Assembly (NCBI RefSeq): GCF_000710915.1
Contig: NZ_BAUA01000073.1
Span: forward strand, 1-39,870
Source: Nocardia brasiliensis IFM 10847
GTDB lineage: Bacteria > Actinomycetota > Actinomycetes > Mycobacteriales > Mycobacteriaceae
DNA length: 39,870 nt
Direction: 5' to 3'
In this document: piece by piece, positions 24,207 to 31,809 of the stretch
Position numbering within the stretch: the first letter of the stretch is position 1
Layout of the letters: every line of letters starts with the position of its first letter
The notes under the pieces: generated by a model
Database searches by the model: none
What the model was told of the DNA's origin: nothing
Seen by the model: only the letters and a program-made list of their open reading frames with translations
Translations under genes and position numbers: made by a program

Positions 24207-24659
24207 ATGACTTCCACTGACGTTCGAGTTGACGAAGATCGGGACCGGATGCGCGCAGTCATCGAGACCTTCTACGAGCGCACCTCCGCCAAAGACATGA
24301 ACGGTGTGCTCGACCTGTGCACCGACGATCTGCGGATGCGTATTCCGTTCGATCCCGTGGTGGCCGTGCGCGAGGTCAACGGCAAGGAGGTGCTGCGCGA
24401 TATCTCGCAGCAAGCCTTGGCGATGTACGACTCCTACCGCCAGATCGTGACCGCGATCGAGCCGATGCTCGACCCGCACGTCTGGCTGGTGACGGTCAAG
24501 GGCGATCTCGTGGTCCGCAGCACCGGCCTCCCCTACCGCAACGACTACCTCACCGTCTTCCGCTTCCGGGACGGCAAGATCGCCGAATGGGTCACCTACC
24601 ACGACCCGATCCGCCAACTGGTCGCGTTCGGCATCGACGAGCTACCAGCAGCCGAGTGA
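24207..24659 (+). CDS. SnoaL-like / ketosteroid isomerase-related (NTF2-fold) protein
   Basis: A 150-residue NTF2-fold protein. The N-terminal helix MRAVIETFYERTSAKDMNGV leads into LDLCTDDLRMRIPFDPVV, the middle strand is VWLVTVKGDLVVRSTGLPY, and the end FRFRDGKIAEWVTYHDP is the classic SnoaL_2 C-terminal strand pair. Members are cyclases, dehydratases, isomerases or binding proteins, and the substrate cannot be told. The start follows a -10-like TAGCCT by 6 bases, so it may be leaderless, though GAGGG just before ATG could act as a weak ribosome site. The inverted repeat at 24164-24195 predicts repression. Confidence 0.83.
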   Translation: MTSTDVRVDEDRDRMRAVIETFYERTSAKDMNGVLDLCTDDLRMRIPFDPVVAVREVNGKEVLRDISQQALAMYDSYRQIVTAIEPMLDPHVWLVTVKGDLVVRSTGLPYRNDYLTVFRFRDGKIAEWVTYHDPIRQLVAFGIDELPAAE

Positions 24660-24708
24660 GTCGCCCCAGAACTGGGGGCAGCACCTGCCGAGTGCTAGAA
24701 CGGCGAAG

Positions 24709-26109
24709 GTGCAGATCTTCCGTACCAGCGGGTGTGCCGCCGCCGGGCATCCCGAGTTCACCGTGGTGTTCGCCGAGAAACTACCCCGGCCGTCGGCCGT
24801 CGACTGGATATTGGACGGGCTCGAGCGGGCCGTGACGCAGGGCAGCAGTCTCTCGGCGGGAATGTATTTCCCGCTCGGGTGGCGGGTGCTGCGCGTCATC
24901 GATCGCCACGACGGGACGCTCGGCCTCGAAGAGCGCGTCGTCGCGGACTTCTGGGAAGAGCACGTCGATCAGACCCTGGGTGATCTGTGGTGGCAGACCG
25001 ACGCGGCCGTGAAACTCGGTCTACCCGTCGAGTTTTCGTCGGTCCGTGAGGACCACGCCGCCGCCGTGCAGTCGTGCGCCTACTCCGCCGGGCTGCTCAT
25101 CCTGAACCGGATCGGGCCGGATTCACCGCAACACGGCAGTTGGTCGGTGAGCTGCGGCATGGACCACGAACACGGGGACTGGACCCACCTCGACCTGCAC
25201 CAGCTCGCTGTGGCATTTCCGTTCGTCACCCACTTCCTCGCGCTGCCACCGGAAACCGGGCTGCTCATCGAGCGCGGCCGAGTCGAGGAGACGGGCGGCC
25301 TGGTGGCCGAGGTGGCGTATCAGGACACGATGGTGACGCCGGACGGCGGCGTGCACTTCGGCCCGGCGCCCGAGCCGGTGAACTTCGATCTCTGGGCGCG
25401 GTTCGCGATCGGCCAATCCGCTCCGGGGCTGTACCGCACCACGATCGGCGCCGAATACCGGCATCCCGAATTCGTCGCACGACTCAGCGAACCGGCGATC
25501 CCGGACAGCGATGACGCGCTGGTGGATTGGGTCCTGGACGACTTACAGCGATCCATCAGTACGGGCACACGCTTCACACCGGGCGAGCGGATCCAGGTCG
25601 GGTGGCGCACACTGCGGATCATCGAACGAGCGGACGGCCTGCTCGGACTGCACGAACGAGTGAGCACCGACGTATGGGAGGAACATGTCGAGCTGACTCT
25701 GCGCGAGACCTGGTACCAGAAGGAAGTCGCGGCGAGCCTCGGTGTGACCGAGGAGCTGGACTTCCCCACCGAACACCAGTCGGCAGCCGTCGCGTCCTGC
25801 GTGCACGATCGGTTGCCCGCACTCGTGCTGGCCCGCGACGAGTCCGACGACGCTCGGTTCTCCGGCTGGCGGGTCCATTGCGCACAGGACCACGACCACG
25901 GCGCATGGTCGTCCCGAACGCTGTGGGAAGTAACGGATTTCGCACCATTCGCCACGCAATTCCTCGCGCTTCCGGCCACCACGTCACTGACCGTCGAGGC
26001 GCCGCACACCACACCCTCGGGCCGCATCCGCACCCACATCACCCTCGGCGGTCGCCATCGTGTCCCCAATCCGGGCTCCTACCTGGCGATCCTCAACGCG
26101 GCTACGTAG
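24709..26109 (+). CDS. internally duplicated protein of unknown function (two DUF2185/Imm33-like halves)
   Basis: A 466-residue protein made of two similar halves of about 220 residues (roughly 14-240 and 251-466). Matching landmarks are HPEFTVVFAE and HPEFVARLSE, GWRVLRVIDR and GWRTLRIIER, ADFWEEHVDQTL and TDVWEEHVELTL, and SWSVSCGMDHEHGDW and GWRVHCAQDHDHGAW. Each half closes with FLALPPETGLLIE or FLALPATTSLTVE. The end of each half resembles the DUF2185/Imm33 pattern, in which W/S strands lead to a conserved FLALP-like segment, but this is only a weak recognition. There is no signal peptide or membrane segment. The start is GTG 24709 with a poor ribosome site. It ends 18 bp from the convergent sigma factor gene. 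The function is unknown. Confidence 0.72.
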   Translation: MQIFRTSGCAAAGHPEFTVVFAEKLPRPSAVDWILDGLERAVTQGSSLSAGMYFPLGWRVLRVIDRHDGTLGLEERVVADFWEEHVDQTLGDLWWQTDAAVKLGLPVEFSSVREDHAAAVQSCAYSAGLLILNRIGPDSPQHGSWSVSCGMDHEHGDWTHLDLHQLAVAFPFVTHFLALPPETGLLIERGRVEETGGLVAEVAYQDTMVTPDGGVHFGPAPEPVNFDLWARFAIGQSAPGLYRTTIGAEYRHPEFVARLSEPAIPDSDDALVDWVLDDLQRSISTGTRFTPGERIQVGWRTLRIIERADGLLGLHERVSTDVWEEHVELTLRETWYQKEVAASLGVTEELDFPTEHQSAAVASCVHDRLPALVLARDESDDARFSGWRVHCAQDHDHGAWSSRTLWEVTDFAPFATQFLALPATTSLTVEAPHTTPSGRIRTHITLGGRHRVPNPGSYLAILNAAT

Positions 26110-26127
26110 CGTTGGCGGCGAGCGTCT

Positions 26128-27408
26128 TCAGCCGCCCAGTGCGGCGAGCTTGCCCGCGAGCACGTCGCGTTCGCGGTCGTTGCCGCACAGCTCGAGCGCG
26201 CGTGCCAACTCGGCGCGCGCCTCTGCCTTACGTCCCAGGCGGATCAGTAGTTCGCCACGCACACTGGGCAGCAGGTGCGAATCCGAAAGTACTGCCGCGG
26301 AACGCAATCCGTCGACGATCGGGAGTGCAGCGGCGGGCCCCTGCGCCATGGACACCGCCACCGCCCGGTTGAGCTCGACCACCGGCGACTGCGCGAGCCT
26401 CCCCAATGCCTCGTACAGCAGCACGATGCGCTCCCATGCCGTCTCCGCCACCGACGGTGCGACAGCGTGACATTCGGCGATCGCCGCCTGCAGACCGTAG
26501 GCGCCGAGCCCGCGTCCGGCCCGTGCCGCGCGCTCCAGGGCCGCACGACCCCGCTCGATCGCGGCTCGATCCCAGCGCCGACGATCCTGCTGCTCCAACA
26601 GGATCGGCCGTCCATCCGGTGCGGTGCGGGCCGGGAACCGGGCGGCAGTGAGTTCGAGTAGCGCCAGAAGTCCTTGTGCCTCAGGCTCGTTCGGCATCAG
26701 CCGGGCGAGTACACGCGCCAATCGCTGCGCTTCGCCAGCCAGATCGAACCGGATCAGGTCGCTGCCGGAACTCGCCGACGAACCCTCGGTGAAAATCAGA
26801 TACACCACATTCAGCACCGACCCGAGGCGCGCGGCTCGCTGCGGCCCCGACGGCACCTCGAAGCGCACCTTGGCCGCAGCCAAGGTCTTCTTCGCGCGGG
26901 TGATCCGCGCCTGCACCGTCGCCGTCGGCACCAGACACGCGTTCGCGATCTCGTCACTGGTCAAACCGCCGATCACGCGCAGCGTCAACGCGATTCGCGC
27001 ATCCCGGGACAGGGTCGGATGGCAGGAGACGAACATCAGCGCGAGGACGTCGTCATCGATCTGGTCCGGATCCCACAGCACGTCCGCGGCGGTCTCGACG
27101 ACCTCGCCGCCCGAAACGGCACCGCCCTCGCCCAGGTTGCGAGCGAGGGCCGCATACCGCTCATCGAGTGCGGAACGCCTGCGGAAGCCGTCGATGGCAC
27201 GCCGCTTGCCGACGGTCAGCAACCAGCCCGCGGGATTGCCCGGCACCCCGTCGCGCGGCCAGGTCACCAGCGCTTCGGCCAGCGCCTCCTGCGCCAGGTC
27301 CTCGGCGAGCGCGAAGTCCCCGGTGTAGCGCGCCAAAGCGCCGACGATGCGCGCGGATTCGATCCGCCAGACCGCGGCGACGGCCGCCCGGCCACTGCGT
27401 TCGGCCAT
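26128..27408 (-). CDS. ECF42-type RNA polymerase sigma factor with C-terminal TPR-like extension
   Basis: The 426-residue protein has an ECF sigma core in the first 190 residues. Region 2 includes ALARYTGDFALAEDLAQEALAEAL and region 4 includes LTLRVIGGLTSDEIANACLV with the recognition helix TATVQARITRAKKTL. About 230 helical residues follow, with TPR-like repeats ending in RLGRKAEARAELARALEL. This long extension in place of a separate anti-sigma factor, plus a DGPF/YCII gene directly upstream, defines group ECF42. In that group the extension is needed for activity, and the sigma factor drives the partner gene. Start ATG 27406-27408 lies 15 bp after the YCII stop. A candidate promoter for the operon is at 27898-27926. 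Confidence 0.93.
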   Translation of the reverse strand: MAERSGRAAVAAVWRIESARIVGALARYTGDFALAEDLAQEALAEALVTWPRDGVPGNPAGWLLTVGKRRAIDGFRRRSALDERYAALARNLGEGGAVSGGEVVETAADVLWDPDQIDDDVLALMFVSCHPTLSRDARIALTLRVIGGLTSDEIANACLVPTATVQARITRAKKTLAAAKVRFEVPSGPQRAARLGSVLNVVYLIFTEGSSASSGSDLIRFDLAGEAQRLARVLARLMPNEPEAQGLLALLELTAARFPARTAPDGRPILLEQQDRRRWDRAAIERGRAALERAARAGRGLGAYGLQAAIAECHAVAPSVAETAWERIVLLYEALGRLAQSPVVELNRAVAVSMAQGPAAALPIVDGLRSAAVLSDSHLLPSVRGELLIRLGRKAEARAELARALELCGNDRERDVLAGKLAALGG

Positions 27409-27423
27409 CGCCCGCCGTCCCGC

Positions 27424-27843
27424 TCAGAGCTGGCCGGTGGCTTCGCGCCACGCCCGCTCCTTCTGAATCCACTCGTTGTCCTGCGGGAATTCATCGATCG
27501 AGGAGACACGCCGGATCTCGGTCTTGAAGCCCGGTCCGGCCATCGGCATCCGCTTGGCCCATTCGATCGCCTCCTCCTTGGACGCGACGTCGAGAATGTA
27601 GAACCCGCCGAACAACTCTTTGGTCTCGCCGTACGGGCCGTCGGTGATGATCGGCGTCTCCGACGAATAGTCGACCACCACGCCCTCGGCCGGATCCTCG
27701 AGTCCTTCGGCCGCCAGCAGCACCCCGGCCCGCAGCATCTCGTCGTTGAACCGGCCCATGATCTCCAGCATCTCGTCGAAGTCGACCTCGCCCATCTTCG
27801 CGTAGGCCTCGTCCGTCGCCCGCATCACCAGCATGAACTTCAT
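27424..27843 (-). CDS. YCII-related DGPF-domain protein, ECF42 partner
   Basis: A 139-residue protein of the YCII fold starting MKFMLVMRATDEAYAKMGE. The DGPF signature appears as DGPYGETKELFGG (Asp68-Gly69-Pro70-Tyr71), followed by the GFYILDVASKEEAIEWAKR strand-helix. It has the ferredoxin-like fold of small dimeric enzymes; the biochemical function of ECF42-linked members is not established. It has a good ribosome site (GAGGAG 9 nt before ATG 27841-27843). It is the first gene of a two-gene operon with the sigma factor and is the usual direct target of that sigma factor. Confidence 0.93.
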   Translation of the reverse strand: MKFMLVMRATDEAYAKMGEVDFDEMLEIMGRFNDEMLRAGVLLAAEGLEDPAEGVVVDYSSETPIITDGPYGETKELFGGFYILDVASKEEAIEWAKRMPMAGPGFKTEIRRVSSIDEFPQDNEWIQKERAWREATGQL

Positions 27844-27897
27844 GACTCTGTCTCCTCGGTCAGCATCCCGGGCCCCTTCTGGACCCTCTCATCCCTA

Positions 27898-27926
27898 GGT
27901 CGAATGGGGAGCGGTCTCGATCGACA
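27898..27926 (-). promoter_or_regulatory. candidate ECF42-recognised promoter of the YCII-sigma operon
   Basis: On the minus strand TGTCGA (27926-27921) is followed after 17 nt by TCGACC (27903-27898), ending 54 bp before the YCII start. As I recall, ECF42 target promoters have a TGTCGA -35 box and a CGA(T/A)C-like -10 box with about this spacing. The match is by eye. It would make the operon self-activating. Confidence 0.55.
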
Positions 27927-28131
27927 CGTCCGCAAAAGTTTTTTCGAACGCCTTCGGGCCGCCGGCTCCGGCCCCGGCGTTCTACCCGCGTGTCGTGCTC
28001 GAACCTGTTGCGGAAGAGGCGGTTTCAGCGTCTAACCGGCCGCCCCGCATGCGCACGCGACCGCCGGTCGAGTACATTGTCGCCGCCAGTACGAATATGA
28101 ATGTCGTTACCGATACGAGAGGAGTGTGGCG

Positions 28132-29073
28132 GTGAAGATCGCCTTCGTCGGCAAGGGTGGCAGCGGCAAGACGACCCTGTCCTCGCTGTTCATCCGGCAT
28201 CTGGTCGAGCGCGGATTGCCCACCGTGGCCATCGATGCGGATATCAACCAGCATCTGGCGGCCGCGCTGGGTGCCGGAGAAGAAGAGTCACTGACCCTGC
28301 CGACCCTCGGCGCGCACCTGCCCTTGATCAAGGACTATCTGCGCGGCGACAACCCTCGGATCGCCACCGCCGACGCGATGATCAAGACCACGCCGCCGGG
28401 ATCCGGTTCGCGGCTGCTGCGCGTCGTCGAGGAGAACCCGATCTACACCGCGTGCATGCGCGATGTCGGCGGGGCGCGACTGATGGTGACCGGACCGTTC
28501 AGCGACGAAGACCTCGGCGTCGCCTGCTACCACTCCAAGGTCGGCGCGGCCGAACTGCTGCTCAACCATATGATCGACGGTGCAGGCGAGTACGTCGTGG
28601 TCGACATGACCGCAGGCGCCGACTCGTTCGCCTCCGGCCTGTTCACCCGTTTCGATCTGACCGCGCTGGTGTGCGAACCGACCCTGCGCAGCGTCGGCGT
28701 CTACCGGCAATACCTCAACTACGCCAAGGATTTCGGCATCCACATCGCCGTCGTCGGCAACAAGATCTGCGACGCCGACGACCTCGCCTTCCTGCGCGAA
28801 CACGTCGGCGACAACCTGCTCTGCTGGACCGGCCGCTCCGCACACGTGCGCGCCGCCGAACGCGGCGACATCCGCCCCATCACCGACCTCGAGCCCGAGA
28901 ACCGCGCCACCCTCGCCACCCTTCACTCCGCCCTCGACGCCCGCACCCGCGACTGGACCACCTACCAGCAGCAAGCCGTCGACTTCCACATCCGCAACGC
29001 CAACGCCTGGGCCGGCCCCGACCTCCTCACCCAAATAGACCCCACCTTCACCCTCGATCCCACCCCCGCTTGA
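28132..29073 (+). CDS. CooC/ParA-like P-loop ATPase (SIMIBI class)
   Basis: A 313-residue ATPase with the deviant Walker A motif KGGSGKTT at 8-15 (MKIAFVGKGGSGKTTL), a switch I-like DADINQH and a Walker B-like VVVDMTAGADSF. It resembles CooC, the nickel-insertion ATPase for carbon monoxide dehydrogenase, and the MinD/ParA/ArsA class generally. The CxC metal-binding pair of CooC is not seen (only single cysteines, for example in GVACYHSK), and no CODH or plasmid-partition gene is nearby, so its client is unknown. GTG 28132 was chosen because AGAGGAG ends 7 nt upstream; a GTG two codons earlier is too close to it. A perfect hairpin terminator follows. Confidence 0.87.
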   Translation: MKIAFVGKGGSGKTTLSSLFIRHLVERGLPTVAIDADINQHLAAALGAGEEESLTLPTLGAHLPLIKDYLRGDNPRIATADAMIKTTPPGSGSRLLRVVEENPIYTACMRDVGGARLMVTGPFSDEDLGVACYHSKVGAAELLLNHMIDGAGEYVVVDMTAGADSFASGLFTRFDLTALVCEPTLRSVGVYRQYLNYAKDFGIHIAVVGNKICDADDLAFLREHVGDNLLCWTGRSAHVRAAERGDIRPITDLEPENRATLATLHSALDARTRDWTTYQQQAVDFHIRNANAWAGPDLLTQIDPTFTLDPTPA

Positions 29074-29079
29074 TCCCCT

Positions 29080-29109
29080 GCGCCCGTCCCGTTCTCCCGG
29101 GACGGGCGC
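29080..29109 (+). terminator. intrinsic terminator hairpin after the CooC-like gene
   Basis: A perfect 12-bp stem (GCGCCCGTCCCG at 29080-29091 with CGGGACGGGCGC at 29098-29109) closes a 6-nt TTCTCC loop, 7 bases after the stop. There is no T run. It sits between the ATPase gene and the convergent Uma2 pseudogene. Confidence 0.82.
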
Positions 29110-29120
29110 GGGGCCTCGCG

Positions 29121-29763
29121 CTAGTACTCCAGATCGGACCATGGGATGTCGATAGGGAACGGCGCGCCGCTCCGGACGCCGTCGGGATCATCGTGTGTCC
29201 ATTCGCCGACCAGGATGTAGTCAGCAGAGCGGAGGGGGCGCACACCGTCCGGCAAGGGTCCGTGCTCTGTTTCGAGCCCGTAGGCGCGGACCGTGGCGAT
29301 AGCACTGGCTTCGCGTGCCAGAGTAACTTCCCAGTACCAGGGAATCCGAGCGCTCGCATAGCGCCCCTTCTTCGCCTCCATGTCCATCTGCGCGTTGGAA
29401 GGCGACAGCACTCGCCGACGAGCAGCGCATCAGCACCGCGGACATCCTGGTACGCCGATTCCAGACGGCGGTGCACCAGAAAATCCGGTGTCAGGAAGTC
29501 GGACTTCCCGCTCGTTCCGAGGAAGACATTGGTCTCGAAGTTGACCACCCAGCATCGATCCGGCCTGTCCGCCATCACCTTTCGCGAGCAGCGCTCGATC
29601 GAATTGGTCAGACGACGAGTGAAGGTTTGATGCTCGCCGGACCCACACCACGCGACCATCCCACAGCTCGATCTGATCCGCGATGTCCCCACGAAGTCGC
29701 TGCAGTTCATCCACAAGTCATGTACTCGGGCAGATCCGGCCGCTCGATGCTCGGACGAGACAT
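29121..29763 (-). pseudogene. Uma2-family (DUF820) nuclease-fold protein, broken by at least three frameshifts
   Basis: Pieces of one Uma2 protein lie in order but in different frames. MSRPSIERPDLPEYMT starts at 29763. DELQRLRGDIADQIELWDGR then runs from about 29711 in a second frame. GEHQTFTRRLTNSIERC through YQDVRGADALLVGE is in a third frame. LSPSNAQMDMEAKKGRYASA through WSDLEY, ending at 29121, returns to the second. Joined, they follow the full Uma2 layout, with a PDE-(D/E)xK-type core including RIPWYWEV. No single frame carries more than about half of the protein. Uma2 proteins are restriction-endonuclease-fold proteins of unknown role that are common in actinobacteria. The gene appears recently inactivated; sequencing error is the alternative. 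Confidence 0.85.
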
Positions 29764-29808
29764 GCCGCAATCGTAGGCGACCTGCAATGCAGTCGACCAG
29801 GATGTTTG

Positions 29809-29884
29809 TGGAGCCGCCTGGGGGAATCGAACCCCCGACCTTTTCATTACGAGTGAAGCGCTCTACCGACTGAGCTAAGGCGGC
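29809..29884 (-). tRNA. tRNA-Thr (anticodon CGT)
   Basis: On the minus strand the 76-nt sequence folds as a complete cloverleaf. The 7-bp acceptor stem is GCCGCCT/AGGCGGC, the D arm GCTCAGTCGGTAGAGC, and the anticodon loop CTCGTAA with anticodon CGT (reads ACG). The T arm is GGGGGTTCGATTCCCCC and the 3' CCA is encoded (29809-29811). The outermost anticodon-stem pair is a C-A mismatch. Threonine identity follows from the anticodon. It lies 57 bp upstream of the 3' end of holB. Confidence 0.95.
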
Positions 29885-29941
29885 GTGCCTTTCGGCGTGG
29901 CGAGTCTATCGTCTTCGGGGGTGGATCGCGAAAACGGGTGG

Positions 29942-31147
29942 TCAGGGGGTTTGGGCGGCCGTGAGGGCGGCGGCGAGGGCGGCCAGGGCGAAACGGGGTT
30001 TGACGTTGAGGTCGAGGGCTTCGCGGCAGGCCAGGACGGCGTCGATGGATTGCAGGAGGCCCTCGGGGCGGATGCGGCGGGCCAGGTCGTGGATCTGGTC
30101 GGACATGTCGGGATGAGTGAGGGCCACGCCCGAGCCGTTGCGGGCGGCGCCGAAGCGGACCGCCAGCGCGTCGCGGTAGACGCCGGCCACGTCGATGAGT
30201 GCCCGGTCCAGGGCGTCGCGGCCGGTGCGGGTGGCGCGGGACTTCTGGCGGCGTTCCAAATCTTTCAGCACGCCCGCGGAACCTCGGGTGGCACCGGCCG
30301 CACCCTTGCCTGTGCCACCCGCGCCGAGGGCGGTCGCGAGTTCTTCGCGTTCGCGGTCGTCGCGGGTGGCGCTCATCTGCTTGGCTTCGTCGTCGGCGGC
30401 CTTGACCAGTTCGTCGGCGGCGGCGTAGACGGCGCCGGGCTTCGAGGCGGCGGCGACCAGCGCCAGTGCGCGCTGACGGCGGGCGCGTGCCTCCCCGTCG
30501 GTGGCGAGGCGGCGGGCCCGGCCGACGTGGCCGCCGCTGATCGAGGCCGCCCAGTTGGCGGTCTTCTCGTCGAGGTTGTCGCGCTCGCGCAGGACGTGCG
30601 CGATGGCGGGCACCGACGGGGTCACGAGGTGCACGTGCCGGCAGCGCGAACGCAGGGTGATCGAGATGTCCTCGGGGTCGACGGTCGGCGCGCACAGCAG
30701 GAACACGGTGCGGTCCGGCGGCTCTTCGACCACCTTCAGCAGAACGTTGCCCGCGGCCTCGGTCAGGCGGTCGGCGTCTTCGATGACGACGACCTGCCAG
30801 CGGCCGGTGCTCGGCCGGCGCGACGCGACCTGCACGATCTCGCGCATCTCCTTGGTGCTGATGCTCAGTCCCTCGGGGATGACGCGGCGTACGTCGCCGT
30901 GCGTGCCCGCCATGGTCGTCGTGCAGGCGTGACAGCGGCCGCAGCCGGGCGAACCGGGATCGGTGCACTGTAACGCGGCCGCAAAACACAGCGCCGCAAC
31001 GGATCTCCCGGACCCGGGCGGGCCGGTGAACAGCCACGAATGCGTCATCGCGCCTTCGACCACGTCGGCGCGAGCCGCGATCGCGGCAGCCGTCAGCTCG
31101 GACTCGACCGCATCCTGGCCGACCAACCGATCGAAGACACCTGCCAC
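29942..31147 (-). CDS. holB: DNA polymerase III delta' subunit
   Basis: A 401-residue clamp-loader subunit starting VAGVFDRLVGQDAVESEL. The AAA+ P-loop GPPGSGRS (42-49) has Arg where ATPases have the Walker A lysine, in line with delta' being a catalytically inactive stator. A zinc module follows with cysteines 61, 69, 72 and 75. SRC-type sensor EDADRLTEAAGNVLLKVVEEP and SRCRHVHLVTP follow, and the C-terminal collar domain is rich in Ala and charged residues. With delta and tau it loads the sliding clamp at the replication fork. GTG 31145-31147 was chosen because AGGG lies 8 nt upstream and family members begin here. Its position next to tRNA-Thr and close to topA is conserved in related genera. 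Confidence 0.94.
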   Translation of the reverse strand: MAGVFDRLVGQDAVESELTAAAIAARADVVEGAMTHSWLFTGPPGSGRSVAALCFAAALQCTDPGSPGCGRCHACTTTMAGTHGDVRRVIPEGLSISTKEMREIVQVASRRPSTGRWQVVVIEDADRLTEAAGNVLLKVVEEPPDRTVFLLCAPTVDPEDISITLRSRCRHVHLVTPSVPAIAHVLRERDNLDEKTANWAASISGGHVGRARRLATDGEARARRQRALALVAAASKPGAVYAAADELVKAADDEAKQMSATRDDREREELATALGAGGTGKGAAGATRGSAGVLKDLERRQKSRATRTGRDALDRALIDVAGVYRDALAVRFGAARNGSGVALTHPDMSDQIHDLARRIRPEGLLQSIDAVLACREALDLNVKPRFALAALAAALTAAQTP

Positions 31148-31259
31148 GCCGTACACCCTAGCGGCCCGCACCGACACCGATCGCCGGGCACAGGACACAC
31201 CCATCCCTATTGACCCGCGTGCCACCCGGGCGGATCCTCGAGAAGGAGGTGCAATCACC

Positions 31260-31805
31260 GTGCGAATTCTCTTGATCACCGGCGATGCGGCCGAAGACCT
31301 CGAGGTCATGTACCCGTATCAGCGTCTACTCGAAGAGGGCCACGAGGTGGACATCGCGGCCCCGGCCGTGAAGCAGCTCCAGTTCGTGGTGCACGACTTC
31401 GTGGACGGCTTCGACACCTACACCGAAAAGGCCGGGCACAGTTGGCCGGCCGACGTCGCGTTCGCCGACGTCGATCCCGCCGCCTACGACGCGCTGGTGG
31501 TGCCAGGCGGCCGAGCGCCGGAATACCTGCGCAACAACCCCGAGTGCCGGCGCCTGGCCCGGCATTTCGCGGAGGCGGGCAAGCCCATCGCCGCGCTCTG
31601 CCATGGACCGCTGATCCTCGCTGCCGCAGGCGTTCTGAGCGGACGCTCGTGCAGCGCGTACCCGGCGCTGGCCCCGGACATCGAGGCCGCGGGCGCGAAA
31701 TTCGTCGACAGCGCGGCCTACGTCGACGAGAACATCGTCACCGGCCGCGCCTGGCCGGATCATCCGGCGTGGATGCGCGAATTCCTCAGGGTGCTGGGCA
31801 AATAG
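31260..31805 (+). CDS. DJ-1/PfpI-family protein
   Basis: A 181-residue flavodoxin-like protein of the class I glutamine amidotransferase-like superfamily. The nucleophile elbow ALCHGPLIL carries Cys114 next to His115, and Glu15 (AAEDLEVMYPY) is placed to form the acid partner, the DJ-1/PfpI signature. LVVPGGRAPEYLR is the typical preceding loop. Family members are proteases, deglycases or glyoxalase III-like stress proteins; which one applies is not readable. The GTG start at 31260 has AAGGAGG 10 nt upstream. It is divergent from holB and ends 4 bp before the convergent DinB-like gene. Confidence 0.9.
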   Translation: MRILLITGDAAEDLEVMYPYQRLLEEGHEVDIAAPAVKQLQFVVHDFVDGFDTYTEKAGHSWPADVAFADVDPAAYDALVVPGGRAPEYLRNNPECRRLARHFAEAGKPIAALCHGPLILAAAGVLSGRSCSAYPALAPDIEAAGAKFVDSAAYVDENIVTGRAWPDHPAWMREFLRVLGK

Positions 31806-31809
31806 CGGT

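Noticed and set aside
28132..29073. Calling the ATPase a plasmid-partition ParA or a true CooC
   Set aside because: No parB, centromere-like repeats, CODH gene or CxC motif is present, so only the superfamily can be supported.
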